A stretch of DNA of 64,000 nt from the NCBI RefSeq assembly GCF_900129385.1, contig NZ_FQVO01000003.1, positions 1-64,000 of the forward strand, in the 5' to 3' direction. Under the pieces are notes generated by a model. It ran no database searches and was not told where the DNA came from. It saw only the letters and a list, made by a program, of their open reading frames with translations. The position numbers and the translations under genes were made by a program. Origin of the DNA: Chryseobacterium takakiae. Its GTDB lineage: Bacteria; Bacteroidota; Bacteroidia; Flavobacteriales; Weeksellaceae. Of this stretch, positions 8,706 to 15,933 are shown one piece after another; positions within the stretch are counted from its first letter, which is position 1, and each line of letters opens with the position of its first letter.

Positions 8706-9746
8706 TTATATTTCGTTTTTTGTGAGTTTCTGTACAATTTGATTCAGTTGTTCCTTGTTTTCGTCTATATAGGAAAGTCCTGCCTGTATCAGTTCTTCAA
8801 TATTTTTTTCGCTTGCGTTATCCATTTCGGGAGAGGCTTTTCTCAGGGAAGGATTGATGCGAAAATAATTCTTTTGGTTTCTTGCTCCCAATGTTTGAAA
8901 CATCTGATCCAGTTGATAATCCACCGTTTCGGCATTGGCTGACATCAGAATATCAATCACGGGAGAGATCCAACCGAGTTTTCCAGCTTTGTTCAATTTT
9001 TGAAAGGAATAGGATTTTGACTCCGTTCCTGTCCCTATAGAAACCATCATCATATCGTTTACAGAAGGATAATTGGGCTTCTGGTGGTTTTTAAAGAGTT
9101 CGGCAAAAGGCATCTTCCGAGCTTCTGCATAAGCACACAATGCCGGATTATTGGCAAACATTCCTCCGTCTATCAAACTGAAGTATTGTCCGTACATCGA
9201 CTGTATTCTTGCAGGAGCAAAGTAGGTTGGTGCTGCTGAAGTTGCCCTGCAAATATCTTTTACCAAAAAATTATCGGTACTTTGCCTGGATGCTTCCACG
9301 GAATTAAAAAGTTTGGCTCTTCGGTTTTCGATATCGTAACTGGTAATTAGGCAGGGTTTTATCAGTTCCCTGAGTTCTATGTTTCCAAAAAAAACGGTGA
9401 GGTTTTTCTCCAGGGCTTCCTGTGAAATTTTCTCGCTAAACAATCCAAAAGGGTTGATGAGTTTTTGCCAAAAAGAAACCTGAAAAATGTCTTCTCCTTT
9501 TTCGGAATAGAGCTCCAATCCTCTTTTTATGGAATGCTTGGCTTTGCTGTTTTCTCCGGGACATAGGATAATTGCTGTAATCAATCCTCCGGTGCTGCTT
9601 CCGGCGACCATATCAAAATAATCCCCGAGCCTGGCTTCTGCACCTTCTTGCTTCTGAAGCTGTTCTTCAATATACTTGAGGACAATACAGGAAATAATTC
9701 CCCGGATTCCTCCGCCGTCTAATGATAAGATGCATATTTTTTTCAT
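8706..9746 (-). CDS. Patatin-like phospholipase
   Basis: 346 residues. The patatin fold's elements are all visible: the oxyanion-hole loop DGGGIRG at 10-16, the nucleophile motif G-S-S-T-G at 49-53 (Ser51), and the catalytic Asp193 in the DGG motif of LIDGGMFANNPA. The family hydrolyses acyl esters of membrane lipids with a Ser-Asp dyad. There is no signal peptide or membrane anchor, so it is a soluble acyl hydrolase. Patatins occur as secreted antibacterial effectors, as CBASS effectors and as housekeeping enzymes. No cyclase or CBASS partner is nearby, while toxin-like genes flank it on both sides, so effector use is the favoured inference. Confidence 0.9.
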   Translation of the reverse strand: MKKICILSLDGGGIRGIISCIVLKYIEEQLQKQEGAEARLGDYFDMVAGSSTGGLITAIILCPGENSKAKHSIKRGLELYSEKGEDIFQVSFWQKLINPFGLFSEKISQEALEKNLTVFFGNIELRELIKPCLITSYDIENRRAKLFNSVEASRQSTDNFLVKDICRATSAAPTYFAPARIQSMYGQYFSLIDGGMFANNPALCAYAEARKMPFAELFKNHQKPNYPSVNDMMMVSIGTGTESKSYSFQKLNKAGKLGWISPVIDILMSANAETVDYQLDQMFQTLGARNQKNYFRINPSLRKASPEMDNASEKNIEELIQAGLSYIDENKEQLNQIVQKLTKNEI

Positions 9747-9840
9747 TGTGAATGGTTTTAGATATTGAGATCAAGTTGCCGAACCGAGTTTTTTGTTTTG
9801 ATATTTAATCTCCTGATTTTTCAGCGTTTCAATTCTTTAG

Positions 9841-10340
9841 TCAAATAATTACATATCCCTGTTTGTCTTTTGGAAGTTTGAACAGGATTCTCCAATTGCA
9901 GAGTATTGTTCCTTTTTTTGAAGGCAGACTTCGTTTTTCAAAATGAGGAAGGTCTTTAAACCTGATCCAGTTTCCTCCCCAGTTCCAGCCATATTTGGCA
10001 AAGATTTTTACACACTCGTACCAATCCGCGATGGTATCGTTATCCCAATCTTTTACAGTATCCCAGCTAACGGTCTTTCCGTCAATGAGCATGCATATAT
10101 CGACTGCCAATCCGTAATTGTGGATGCTTTGTCCTGCTTTGGCATTGGTTACTTTTTTTTCTTTATTGAGTCTGCCTTTTGCATAAAGTAATTCTTGTTC
10201 TTCAAAGGTTCTGAGCCCTTGTGTGATTCTTACTTTTGCTTTTCCAGTAAGGGATTCGTTGCATTCTTCGATTATTTTTTTACTTCTTCTCTTACTATAG
10301 GATAAAGTTTTTCTATTCGTTTTTGAGTGATGGTGTCCAT
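9841..10340 (-). pseudogene. M15-family peptidoglycan peptidase, interrupted by a one-base frameshift
   Basis: The natural start is ATG at 10338-10340 (reading MDTITQKRIEKLYPIVREEV). The frame stops at TAA within a run of seven T on the plus strand (10275-10281, A7 in the gene). Adding one base restores a continuous protein of about 166 residues that proceeds through RITQGLRTFEEQELLYAKGR to the C-terminus. The restored protein has the M15 metallopeptidase signature: SIHNYGLAVDI (zinc His and Asp), the downstream acidic and Trp-rich segment GWNWGGNW, and the final zinc His in DLPHFE. Such enzymes are L-Ala-D-Glu endopeptidases or D,D-carboxypeptidases typical of phage lysins and secretion-linked effectors. 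The break in a homopolymer is either a real inactivation or a sequencing error. Confidence 0.85.
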
Positions 10341-10818
10341 ATTTTAATTGTTAATTTTAAATTTTCTTTTCAAAACTTCTTTTTACAATGTTTCTGTTGC
10401 AAACCTGAGGGAGTCGTTTGCTGATTTCTATGAGGCAAAGAAAATGTACCGTTACGTCAAAAATCGACGTTTCGAGAAAAAAGTTTAATTTTTTTAAAAA
10501 TTCACATAACTCATTTATAATCAGTGGGAAAAAATTAATTTCAGGCTCGTAACTCATTGATAATAGTTTCGTCTGAAAAAATGCTCATTTTTGGCGTTAC
10601 GAAAACTGTTACGACATTGACTTTTGTGTTTTTTCAATATTGTGTTTTGTTTTTTGATAAATTCATACTGAAATAGAGGTTTCCTCAATGTTGTTTATAG
10701 ATATCTCAATTTTTGAACAAAAAAGGAGTGATTTTTCTGATGTTTTGCCTTTTTCTATTTTGCAGTCATTTACTTTTCTTATTATTTTTTTGTCCAAACA
10801 GAATGGTCTGTTGCATTC
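10341..10818. other. Gene-free intergenic region between M15 and WYL genes
   Basis: About 480 bp without a convincing gene. It contains locus-repeat copy 2 (10395-10495) with an ACGTC-N7-GACGT dyad; an imperfect direct repeat TAACTCATT(T/G)ATAAT near 10508 and 10548; and two GTTACGA words near 10594 and 10607. These look like binding-site material, and the divergent WYL regulator next to them is the obvious candidate, but no experimentally defined operator is known to me. Confidence 0.5.
10395..10495. repeat. Locus repeat, copy 2, upstream of the M15 gene
   Basis: Partner of the ~97-nt sequence at 8507-8603. It begins 55 nt before the M15 start codon. It contains a perfect inverted repeat ACGTC/GACGT separated by 7 nt; the corresponding part of copy 1 keeps only the inner TCAA/TTGA dyad. 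Confidence 0.8.
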
Positions 10819-10846
10819 TTGCGTGTCATAACAATTTGTATTTTTG
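10819..10846 (+). promoter_or_regulatory. Flavobacterial promoter of the WYL regulator
   Basis: TTG at 10819-10821, a 17-nt spacer, then TATTTTTG at 10839-10846 match the Bacteroidetes sigma consensus (TTG, 17-19 nt, TAnnTTTG) exactly. The start codon is 45 nt downstream. Confidence 0.8.
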
Positions 10847-10891
10847 CTTTAATTTTTCGGTAGGTTTTACTTACATCAACACAAACACCCC

Positions 10892-11806
10892 ATGAAAAAA
10901 GATTTTTACCTGATGCGTTATGCACTCATCATCCGGAGACTGGAAAAGTCTCCTGCAACCTATAAGCAGTTGAAAAATTACTTGCTCAATTCTTTTGAAT
11001 TTCAGGATGCAGGAATCAAGGAGTATTCTATCCGCACATTGCAAAGGGATCTTTTGGAAATTGATAAATTGTTTGGTCTCACGGTATCCAACCGAAGAAA
11101 TGGAGACAACTGTTACTATATTGAAAGCCGTCCGGAAATGGAGATTGACGAGTATAATCAGAAATTATTAGAAACCTATCAAATGGGAAACGCTCTGAAT
11201 GTCAGTCATTCCCATTCAGACGCTATTTTTTTTGATAACAGGAAACCGGGTGGGCTTAATCATATTTATAATCTATTTTTTGCTATCCGTAACCTAAGAA
11301 TCAGCAAATTTCATTATTATAATTACCAGACCCGAAAAATTACACCAAGAAAAGTGCATCCTTTGGCATTGAAGGAGTCCAGAGACCGATGGTATCTCAT
11401 TGCGGTGGATCGTAAGGATAAAAAACTAAAATCATTTGGGCTGGACAGAATCAGTAATTTATCGGTTACCGAAGCGATGTACGTCAATGAATATGATTAT
11501 AATTTTCGGGAATATTTTAAAAATGCCTTTGGAGTAATGAAGCTAGAAGACCAGTCTCCCGAGAAAATTGTCATCGAGTGCTCCCGGCAACAGGGCGAAT
11601 ACATTATGGGATTTCCTCTGCATCATTCCCAGAAAGTGGTTGGCAAAATTGACAAAAACATTGTTTTTGAGTTTTTCCTGCATCCAACCTACGACTTTCT
11701 GCAGGAGATTCTTTCTTATGGCAAAGAGGTAAAAGTATTGGAGCCTCAAAGCCTGATTAACGAGATTAAAGTCCATCTCATGGAATCTATGAAGAATTAT
11801 TTCTGA
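10892..11806 (+). CDS. WYL-domain transcriptional regulator
   Basis: 304 residues. Residues 1-75 form a winged helix-turn-helix of the HTH_11/DeoR type (IRRLEKSPATYKQL, then YSIRTLQRDLLEIDKLFGL). Residues about 130-210 are the WYL ligand-binding domain, with the defining RWYLIAVD motif and the conserved PRKVHPLAL strand. Residues about 225-304 are the WCX extension. The family senses nucleotides or other small ligands and often controls defence or stress genes. It is transcribed away from the toxin locus and has its own consensus promoter. Control of the neighbouring minus-strand genes through the shared repeats is an inference. Confidence 0.9.
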   Translation: MKKDFYLMRYALIIRRLEKSPATYKQLKNYLLNSFEFQDAGIKEYSIRTLQRDLLEIDKLFGLTVSNRRNGDNCYYIESRPEMEIDEYNQKLLETYQMGNALNVSHSHSDAIFFDNRKPGGLNHIYNLFFAIRNLRISKFHYYNYQTRKITPRKVHPLALKESRDRWYLIAVDRKDKKLKSFGLDRISNLSVTEAMYVNEYDYNFREYFKNAFGVMKLEDQSPEKIVIECSRQQGEYIMGFPLHHSQKVVGKIDKNIVFEFFLHPTYDFLQEILSYGKEVKVLEPQSLINEIKVHLMESMKNYF

Positions 11807-11890
11807 AACAGAATTGAATTTTTTGATACTATGATTTAATACTTTAAGGAATAATGCTTCTATTAGACTGATTGATTTTGAAGTATTTAC

Positions 11891-11912
11891 AAGTTAAGGT
11901 CTTAACTTTTAT
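11891..11912 (+). terminator. Palindromic terminator after the WYL gene
   Basis: AAGTTAAG and CTTAACTT form perfect 8-bp arms around two bases, followed by TTTATAT. It lies 85 nt after the WYL stop codon. The stem is AT-rich, so strength is uncertain. Confidence 0.5.
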
Positions 11913-11921
11913 ATATTAATA

Positions 11922-11980
11922 ACGGGTTCGAGAATTGTCCCCAAAAATTCCATAATTTTATTTTATACTTCTCGAACCGT
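11922..11980. repeat. Inverted repeat between the WYL gene and tRNA-Asn
   Basis: The left arm 11922-11934 and right arm 11969-11980 pair over 12 positions with one bulged G, around a 34-nt AT-rich interior. No gene overlaps it. The arms contain TTCGAG/CTCGAA, a word also found in tRNA T-loops, but the remainder does not match the nearby tRNA. Confidence 0.6.
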
Positions 11981-12023
11981 TTGTAAGCGGGTATGTGAAT
12001 TTGTTTATCAAAGGTTACAAACA

Positions 12024-12048
12024 AAAAAAGTCGCCAATTTGGCGACTT
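12024..12048 (-). terminator. Terminator of the first tRNA-Asn
   Basis: Perfect 10-bp arms 12028-12037 and 12039-12048 around a single T. On the minus strand they are followed by a T run, 11 nt after the tRNA 3' end. Confidence 0.85.
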
Positions 12049-12058
12049 GTCAGTATGG

Positions 12059-12132
12059 CTCCTCCTGCTGGGCTCGAACCAGCGACCCTCTGATTAACAG
12101 TCAGATGCTCTAACCAACTGAGCTAAGGAGGA
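12059..12132 (-). tRNA. tRNA-Asn (anticodon GTT), copy 1
   Basis: 74 nt. The acceptor arms TCCTCCT and AGGAGGA pair, the discriminator is G and CCA is not encoded. The D-arm GCTC/GAGC, anticodon arm TCTGA/TCAGA with loop CTGTTAA (anticodon GTT), and T-arm GCTGG/CCAGC with loop TTCGAGC are all intact. Identical to the copy at 12835-12908. Confidence 0.97.
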
Positions 12133-12154
12133 ATTTCCTATTGTTTTAGTGGTG

Positions 12155-12181
12155 CAAATATAATATCATTTTCAATACCAA
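12155..12181 (-). promoter_or_regulatory. Promoter of tRNA-Asn copy 1
   Basis: On the minus strand TTG (12179-12181), 16 nt, and TATATTTG (12155-12162) lie about 22 nt before the tRNA 5' end. The -7 box and the following GCACCAC are repeated before copy 2. Confidence 0.75.
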
Positions 12182-12333
12182 ACAAATTTTTGGTTTGAAA
12201 AAATTTAAATTTTCCCTTTACTAGTGGGGCTTAAGATTTATTTTATTGTTTTTCAGTATCTTTATTAAATAGTAAAAATATAATGGTTTTATGATTTATT
12301 TAAAAAAATTAAATTTGAATAAAGTTAAATTTT

Positions 12334-12804
12334 ATGAAAGAAGAGACAAATGAAAATCTTGATGAAGAAACAGAAAGATTATTAAAGGAAATTGAACAAT
12401 CAAGAATAGAACTTGAAGAAACGTTTTTAGATATTGATAAAACAATGGCTTCTTTAGAAAAGAAATCTTATGATGGTGTTCGAGATATTTTTAAATATTT
12501 TGATAGGATTAATGATAAGCTTTTCAATTTTAATAATATTCTAATCGCTGGTTTTTTTGCAATAAGTAAACTTAAAGATGATGTTCCAATGTGGATGATT
12601 ATTTTTCCAATAGTCAATTTAGGTGTTTTTATATTTATTGAATATATGATTATGGAAAAGAGTAGAATGGAAGCTTATATATTGGAAAATTTTAATGAGG
12701 AAAGATATCGGAAAAACATCAATAAAACAAATTTATATGTATTAATAGCCATAACTACAACATCAGTTGTTACTTTAGTTTTCCTGTATAATTTATTGAA
12801 ATAA
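12334..12804 (+). CDS. Small hypothetical membrane protein between duplicated tRNAs
   Basis: 156 residues. An acidic coiled coil at about 1-50 (repeated E/L heptads ending in SLEKKSYDGVRDIF) is followed by two hydrophobic pairs: about 72-105 (ILIAGFFAISKL, then MWMIIFPIVNLGVFIFIEY) and about 133-155 (YVLIAITTTSVVTLVFLYNLL). I recognise no family. Its DNA is distinctly more AT-rich than the core genes nearby, and it lies within a pair of identical tRNA-Asn genes, suggesting acquisition as a small islet. It converges on tRNA copy 2 and shares its terminator. Confidence 0.65.
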   Translation: MKEETNENLDEETERLLKEIEQSRIELEETFLDIDKTMASLEKKSYDGVRDIFKYFDRINDKLFNFNNILIAGFFAISKLKDDVPMWMIIFPIVNLGVFIFIEYMIMEKSRMEAYILENFNEERYRKNINKTNLYVLIAITTTSVVTLVFLYNLLK

Positions 12805-12806
12805 AA

Positions 12807-12830
12807 AAGACCTACATTTCTGTAAGTCTT
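12807..12830. terminator. Bidirectional terminator between the small membrane gene and tRNA-Asn copy 2
   Basis: 10-bp arms (12807-12816 and 12821-12830) with loop TTTC. The stem has an A run on its left and T run on its right, so it can end transcription from both the plus-strand gene and the minus-strand tRNA. Confidence 0.85.
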
Positions 12831-12834
12831 TTTG

Positions 12835-12908
12835 CTCCTCCTGCTGGGCTCGAACCAGCGACCCTCTGATTAACAGTCAGATGCTCTAACCAACTGAGCT
12901 AAGGAGGA
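12835..12908 (-). tRNA. tRNA-Asn (anticodon GTT), copy 2
   Basis: 74 nt, identical in sequence to the copy at 12059-12132, with the same cloverleaf and GTT anticodon. The bases just upstream (its promoter) are also duplicated with a few changes. Confidence 0.97.
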
Positions 12909-12930
12909 ATGTCCTTTGTTTTAAGTGGTG

Positions 12931-12961
12931 CAAATATAGGACGAATATTTATACCCTGCAA
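12931..12961 (-). promoter_or_regulatory. Promoter of tRNA-Asn copy 2
   Basis: TATATTTG box at 12931-12938 on the minus strand, with TTG at 12959-12961 (20-nt spacer). The box and adjacent GCACCAC match those before copy 1. Confidence 0.65.
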
Positions 12962-12985
12962 ATATTTTTTTAAAAAATTTAAATA

Positions 12986-14470
12986 TTACAATTTCCCTGC
13001 AAATATCTTGAATATATCGCTTCCGAAAATCAGGATCATCAGCCCTAAAAGAAAGACCACACCGATCATCTGGGCATTTTCAAGAACTTTTTGAGGCACC
13101 GGTTTTCCAACAATGATTTCATATAAAGTGAAAAGAACGTGGCCGCCATCCAGTCCCGGAATCGGAATTAAATTCAGGAAGGCTAACCAAACTGAGAACA
13201 TTGCCGTAAAGCCCCAAAATGCAGCCCAGTTCACAGAAAAATTACCATTTGCATCTTTGTCAACAGGCATGTTTTTCACGATGGCAATCGGTCCGCCCAC
13301 ATTTTTATATCCCTGGATTTTGGAATTAAACATGATTTTAAACTGCTTTACCTGCATTGTAAGCGCTTCAATCGTTCTTACAAAACCTCTCGGAATCGCT
13401 TCCCCGAAAGAATATTTTTTATTGGTAACGACACTTAAAAGACTTTTCTGGTCAACTGCGATTCCTAGTTTCCCATTTTTATCAACCGCTGCAGAAACCG
13501 TTTCCGGTTTACCGTTTCTCAGAACATAAATAGTTACTGTTTTTCCTTTATTCTGATTTAAAACAGTTCCTACTTCATCAAAATATTGCGTCGGCTGTCC
13601 GTTGATGGCAATTACTTTGTCGCCTTTCGCCAGCCCGGAAGCTTTTGCCGATGGACTTGACAAAGAATCTACGATCATCGGGAATCTCGGTGTAATGTAT
13701 AATCTGGCTTCTTTCTGCTTTAGAACGTCTGCAACACCGTCTTTATTAATAGGGAAAGTGGTTTCTTTTCCGTTTCTGAGAACCGTTACATGATCTCCCA
13801 GTAAAATATTAATGGAAGCATTTTCCAGCCTTTCGGCAGGTTTGCCGTCGATGTTAACGATTTTATCACCATTCTGGAAGCCCATTTTTTTACCAGCCTC
13901 CGTTACCCCGATTCCACTGTCAAATTTCGTAAGGTCGGTATAGGTTTCACCATTAAATAAGGAAAGACAAGTGTAGATGAGCCAGGCCAGGAAGAAATTC
14001 ACGGTAACCCCTCCCAACATGATAATCAGTCTTTGCCAAGCCGGTTTCGATCTGAATTCCCAAGGCTGTGCAGGCTTTTTCAGCTGCTCGATGTCCATGC
14101 TTTCATCAACCATTCCGGCGATTTTCACATAGCCGCCGAAAGGAAGCCACCCGATTCCGTATTTGGTCTGTTCGGGATGCTTTCTCCAGTCGTTATCCGG
14201 AAGTTTTGAAATATCGATTGGAACTTCTTTCTTTTCGCCGTTCACTTCAATGACTTCCGTATCCGGAAGGTTCTGGGAAAGAAATTTATACTCCCACTTT
14301 CCGTTGATTTTTTTCATTGAAAAAATAGAGAACCAGGGATCAAAAAACAGGAAAAATTTCTCTGCTCTGGTTTTGAACCACTTTGCGGGTAAGAAATGCC
14401 CAAGCTCATGAAGAAGGACTAAGATAGAAATGCTCAATATAAATTGAAACAGTTTAATTGCTATTTCCAT
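12986..14470 (-). CDS. rseP: Site-2 zinc metalloprotease RseP (M50)
   Basis: 494 residues. The zinc motif HELGH is at residues 21-25 in the first membrane helix, and the third ligand is in the C-terminal LIPIPGLDGGH helix. PDZ-like domains occupy the middle (two GxxxGDKIVxIDG/NG motifs: QNGDKIVNIDGKP and AKGDKVIAINGQP). Four membrane segments fit the family: about 5-25, 145-170, 425-445 and 465-490. The enzyme cuts transmembrane anti-sigma factors and signal peptides within the inner membrane. A flavobacterial feature is the long insertion after the first helix. It has its own promoter upstream and is monocistronic here. Confidence 0.95.
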   Translation of the reverse strand: MEIAIKLFQFILSISILVLLHELGHFLPAKWFKTRAEKFFLFFDPWFSIFSMKKINGKWEYKFLSQNLPDTEVIEVNGEKKEVPIDISKLPDNDWRKHPEQTKYGIGWLPFGGYVKIAGMVDESMDIEQLKKPAQPWEFRSKPAWQRLIIMLGGVTVNFFLAWLIYTCLSLFNGETYTDLTKFDSGIGVTEAGKKMGFQNGDKIVNIDGKPAERLENASINILLGDHVTVLRNGKETTFPINKDGVADVLKQKEARLYITPRFPMIVDSLSSPSAKASGLAKGDKVIAINGQPTQYFDEVGTVLNQNKGKTVTIYVLRNGKPETVSAAVDKNGKLGIAVDQKSLLSVVTNKKYSFGEAIPRGFVRTIEALTMQVKQFKIMFNSKIQGYKNVGGPIAIVKNMPVDKDANGNFSVNWAAFWGFTAMFSVWLAFLNLIPIPGLDGGHVLFTLYEIIVGKPVPQKVLENAQMIGVVFLLGLMILIFGSDIFKIFAGKL

Positions 14471-14493
14471 TAATGCTTTTGTATGTTAATTTG

Positions 14494-14523
14494 CAAAGGT
14501 AACAATTCTCAAAACTATGCCAA
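14494..14523 (-). promoter_or_regulatory. Promoter of rseP
   Basis: Minus-strand TTG (14521-14523), 19-nt spacer and TACCTTTG (14494-14501), an exact flavobacterial consensus, 23 nt before the rseP start codon. It abuts the terminator of the gene upstream. Confidence 0.8.
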
Positions 14524-14525
14524 AT

Positions 14526-14552
14526 AAAAAAGCCTCCCGAAACGAGAAGCTT
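14526..14552 (-). terminator. Terminator of the DUF6646-like gene
   Basis: 10-bp stem (14530-14539 with 14543-14552; two G-T pairs on the minus-strand RNA) with loop TTT and a following T run, 22 nt after the stop codon. Confidence 0.8.
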
Positions 14553-14574
14553 TGTCATATAATATGATGATTTA

Positions 14575-15015
14575 TTATAAATTAATAGAAACACCAAGAC
14601 TGCCATTGTTGCCGACTTCCGCAAAAACTCCGATTCTCTCCGTAAAAAAGTATCTTGCTCCGATATGCGCTCCGAGACCGAAATCTCTTCCGACAACACC
14701 AACGTCAATTCCGGGATAAATGTCCAGCTTCTCCGGAAGCTGCAATGCATCCTTTAAGTGAAAGTTCAGCCTTCCGAAAATAAAAACACTGTTGTCATTA
14801 TCATTGTCTTTGTAGTTGCTGAAATAGCCGTTAAGCCCTGCTCCCACAGAAATAAGCTGATTCAGTCCGTAATCATACGTTCCTGTAATTCCGGTTCCGT
14901 ATCCCCATGCACTCAGTCCGGCGTTGATTTTCTGATCTCCTTTGCCTGTCCACGCCTGTGCGCTTATTGTAGTTCCTGCAAAAATAAGCATCAGCATAAA
15001 AACCAATTTCTTCAT
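14575..15015 (-). CDS. Secreted small beta-barrel-like protein (DUF6646 type)
   Basis: 146 residues from the ATG at 15013-15015. The frame is open 20 codons further up, but this ATG directly precedes a good signal peptide (MKKLVFMLMLIFAGTTISAQA). The mature part is a short chain of Gly-rich amphipathic strands (AGLSAWGYGTGITGTYDYGL, ISVGAGLNGYF, LGAHIGARYFF, VGNNGSLGVSINL) ending in an aliphatic residue, as in outer-membrane barrels. I believe this matches the Bacteroidota family DUF6646. Function is unknown. Confidence 0.75.
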   Translation of the reverse strand: MKKLVFMLMLIFAGTTISAQAWTGKGDQKINAGLSAWGYGTGITGTYDYGLNQLISVGAGLNGYFSNYKDNDNDNSVFIFGRLNFHLKDALQLPEKLDIYPGIDVGVVGRDFGLGAHIGARYFFTERIGVFAEVGNNGSLGVSINL

Positions 15016-15054
15016 AAAGTATACTTTTATGTTATTGTTAAAAAATATCTGCAA

Positions 15055-15062
15055 CAAAGATA
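15055..15062 (-). promoter_or_regulatory. -7 box upstream of the DUF6646-like gene
   Basis: TATCTTTG on the minus strand, 40 nt before the start codon. No clear -33 TTG at the usual distance. Confidence 0.45.
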
Positions 15063-15114
15063 GAACTGAAATCATCTGAAAATCGTATTTTTAATGAAGT
15101 TTTTAACATAGTTT

Positions 15115-15867
15115 ATGAAAATCACAGGATTGAATTTAGATATCATCTGGAAAGATAAAGGAAAGAATTTTCAAATAATTAAAAAAGAACTGCATCTTCA
15201 GGAAGCAGATCTTTTTCTTTTACCGGAAATGTTTTCCACGGGATTTTGTATGGATGCTTCGGAAGTAGCGGACAGGGATCAGGAATCTCTGGAATTTTTG
15301 AAACAAATGGCTAAAGATAAGAACGCTGCTTTTTGTGGGAGTGCTCCGGTGGAAGAAGGCGGTAAGTTTTACAACAGGATGTATTTTGTTCATCCGGACG
15401 GAAATGTGGAATTTTACGACAAACGCCATCTGTTTTCCTTTTCGGGTGAAGATAACGTGTATACACCCGGGAAAAATAGGATTATTGTTAATTATAAAGG
15501 CTTTAGAATTTTACTCCAGGTTTGCTACGATCTCCGGTTTCCCGTTTTTGCGAGAAATAATGACGATTATGATATGATACTGTATGTTGCCAACTGGCCG
15601 GAAAAAAGAGTAGGTGCTTGGGAACATCTGTTGAAAGCAAGAGCTATTGAAAACCTATCTTTTGTTTTCGGGCTCAATAGAATAGGAACCGATGGAAATA
15701 ATCTTTTCTATCAGGAAAGCTCTCATTGTTTTTTCGCGGATGGAAAGGAAATTTCTAAAAAAGAAGCAAATCTCGTTACTGCAGAATTGAATTTAGAAGA
15801 ATTAAAAGATTTCAGGAATCATTTTCAGTTTCTGAATGACCGGGATTCTTTTAAAATTGAGATGTAA
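15115..15867 (+). CDS. Nitrilase-family omega-amidase (YafV type)
   Basis: 250 residues, full length for the family. The Glu-Lys-Cys triad is visible: E38 in LLPEMFSTGF, K103 in YDKRHLF and C137 in QVCYDLRFP. The STGF and RHLFSF motifs are characteristic of omega-amidase / alpha-ketoglutaramate amidase, which hydrolyses 2-oxoglutaramate in the methionine-salvage and glutamine-transaminase route. Cytosolic. Divergent from the DUF6646-like gene; ends in a hairpin shared with the thioredoxin gene. Confidence 0.9.
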   Translation: MKITGLNLDIIWKDKGKNFQIIKKELHLQEADLFLLPEMFSTGFCMDASEVADRDQESLEFLKQMAKDKNAAFCGSAPVEEGGKFYNRMYFVHPDGNVEFYDKRHLFSFSGEDNVYTPGKNRIIVNYKGFRILLQVCYDLRFPVFARNNDDYDMILYVANWPEKRVGAWEHLLKARAIENLSFVFGLNRIGTDGNNLFYQESSHCFFADGKEISKKEANLVTAELNLEELKDFRNHFQFLNDRDSFKIEM

Positions 15868-15873
15868 CTAAGA

Positions 15874-15923
15874 TTGAGGCTAAGGTTTTATATGAAGGTT
15901 TCTTACCTCAGCCTTAGTCTCAA
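15874..15923. terminator. Hairpin between the convergent amidase and thioredoxin genes
   Basis: 12-bp arms 15874-15885 and 15912-15923 with one G-T pair and a 26-nt interior. No pronounced T run follows, so it may be an inefficient terminator or a stabilising hairpin. Confidence 0.5.
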
Positions 15924-15933
15924 CCTGTTGTTA

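Noticed and set aside
9841..10110. 89-residue peptidase as an intact gene starting at TTG
   Set aside because: The same frame continues upstream with the catalytic SxHxxG part; the true gene starts at 10340 and is frameshifted.
12059..12908. Duplicated tRNA-Asn as an assembly artefact
   Set aside because: The flanks differ: terminators are unrelated and the promoter regions carry small differences, so the two copies are genuinely separate.
14454..14750. 98-residue minus-strand frame
   Set aside because: It overlaps the DUF6646-like gene, a terminator and the rseP promoter in another frame; no credible protein features.
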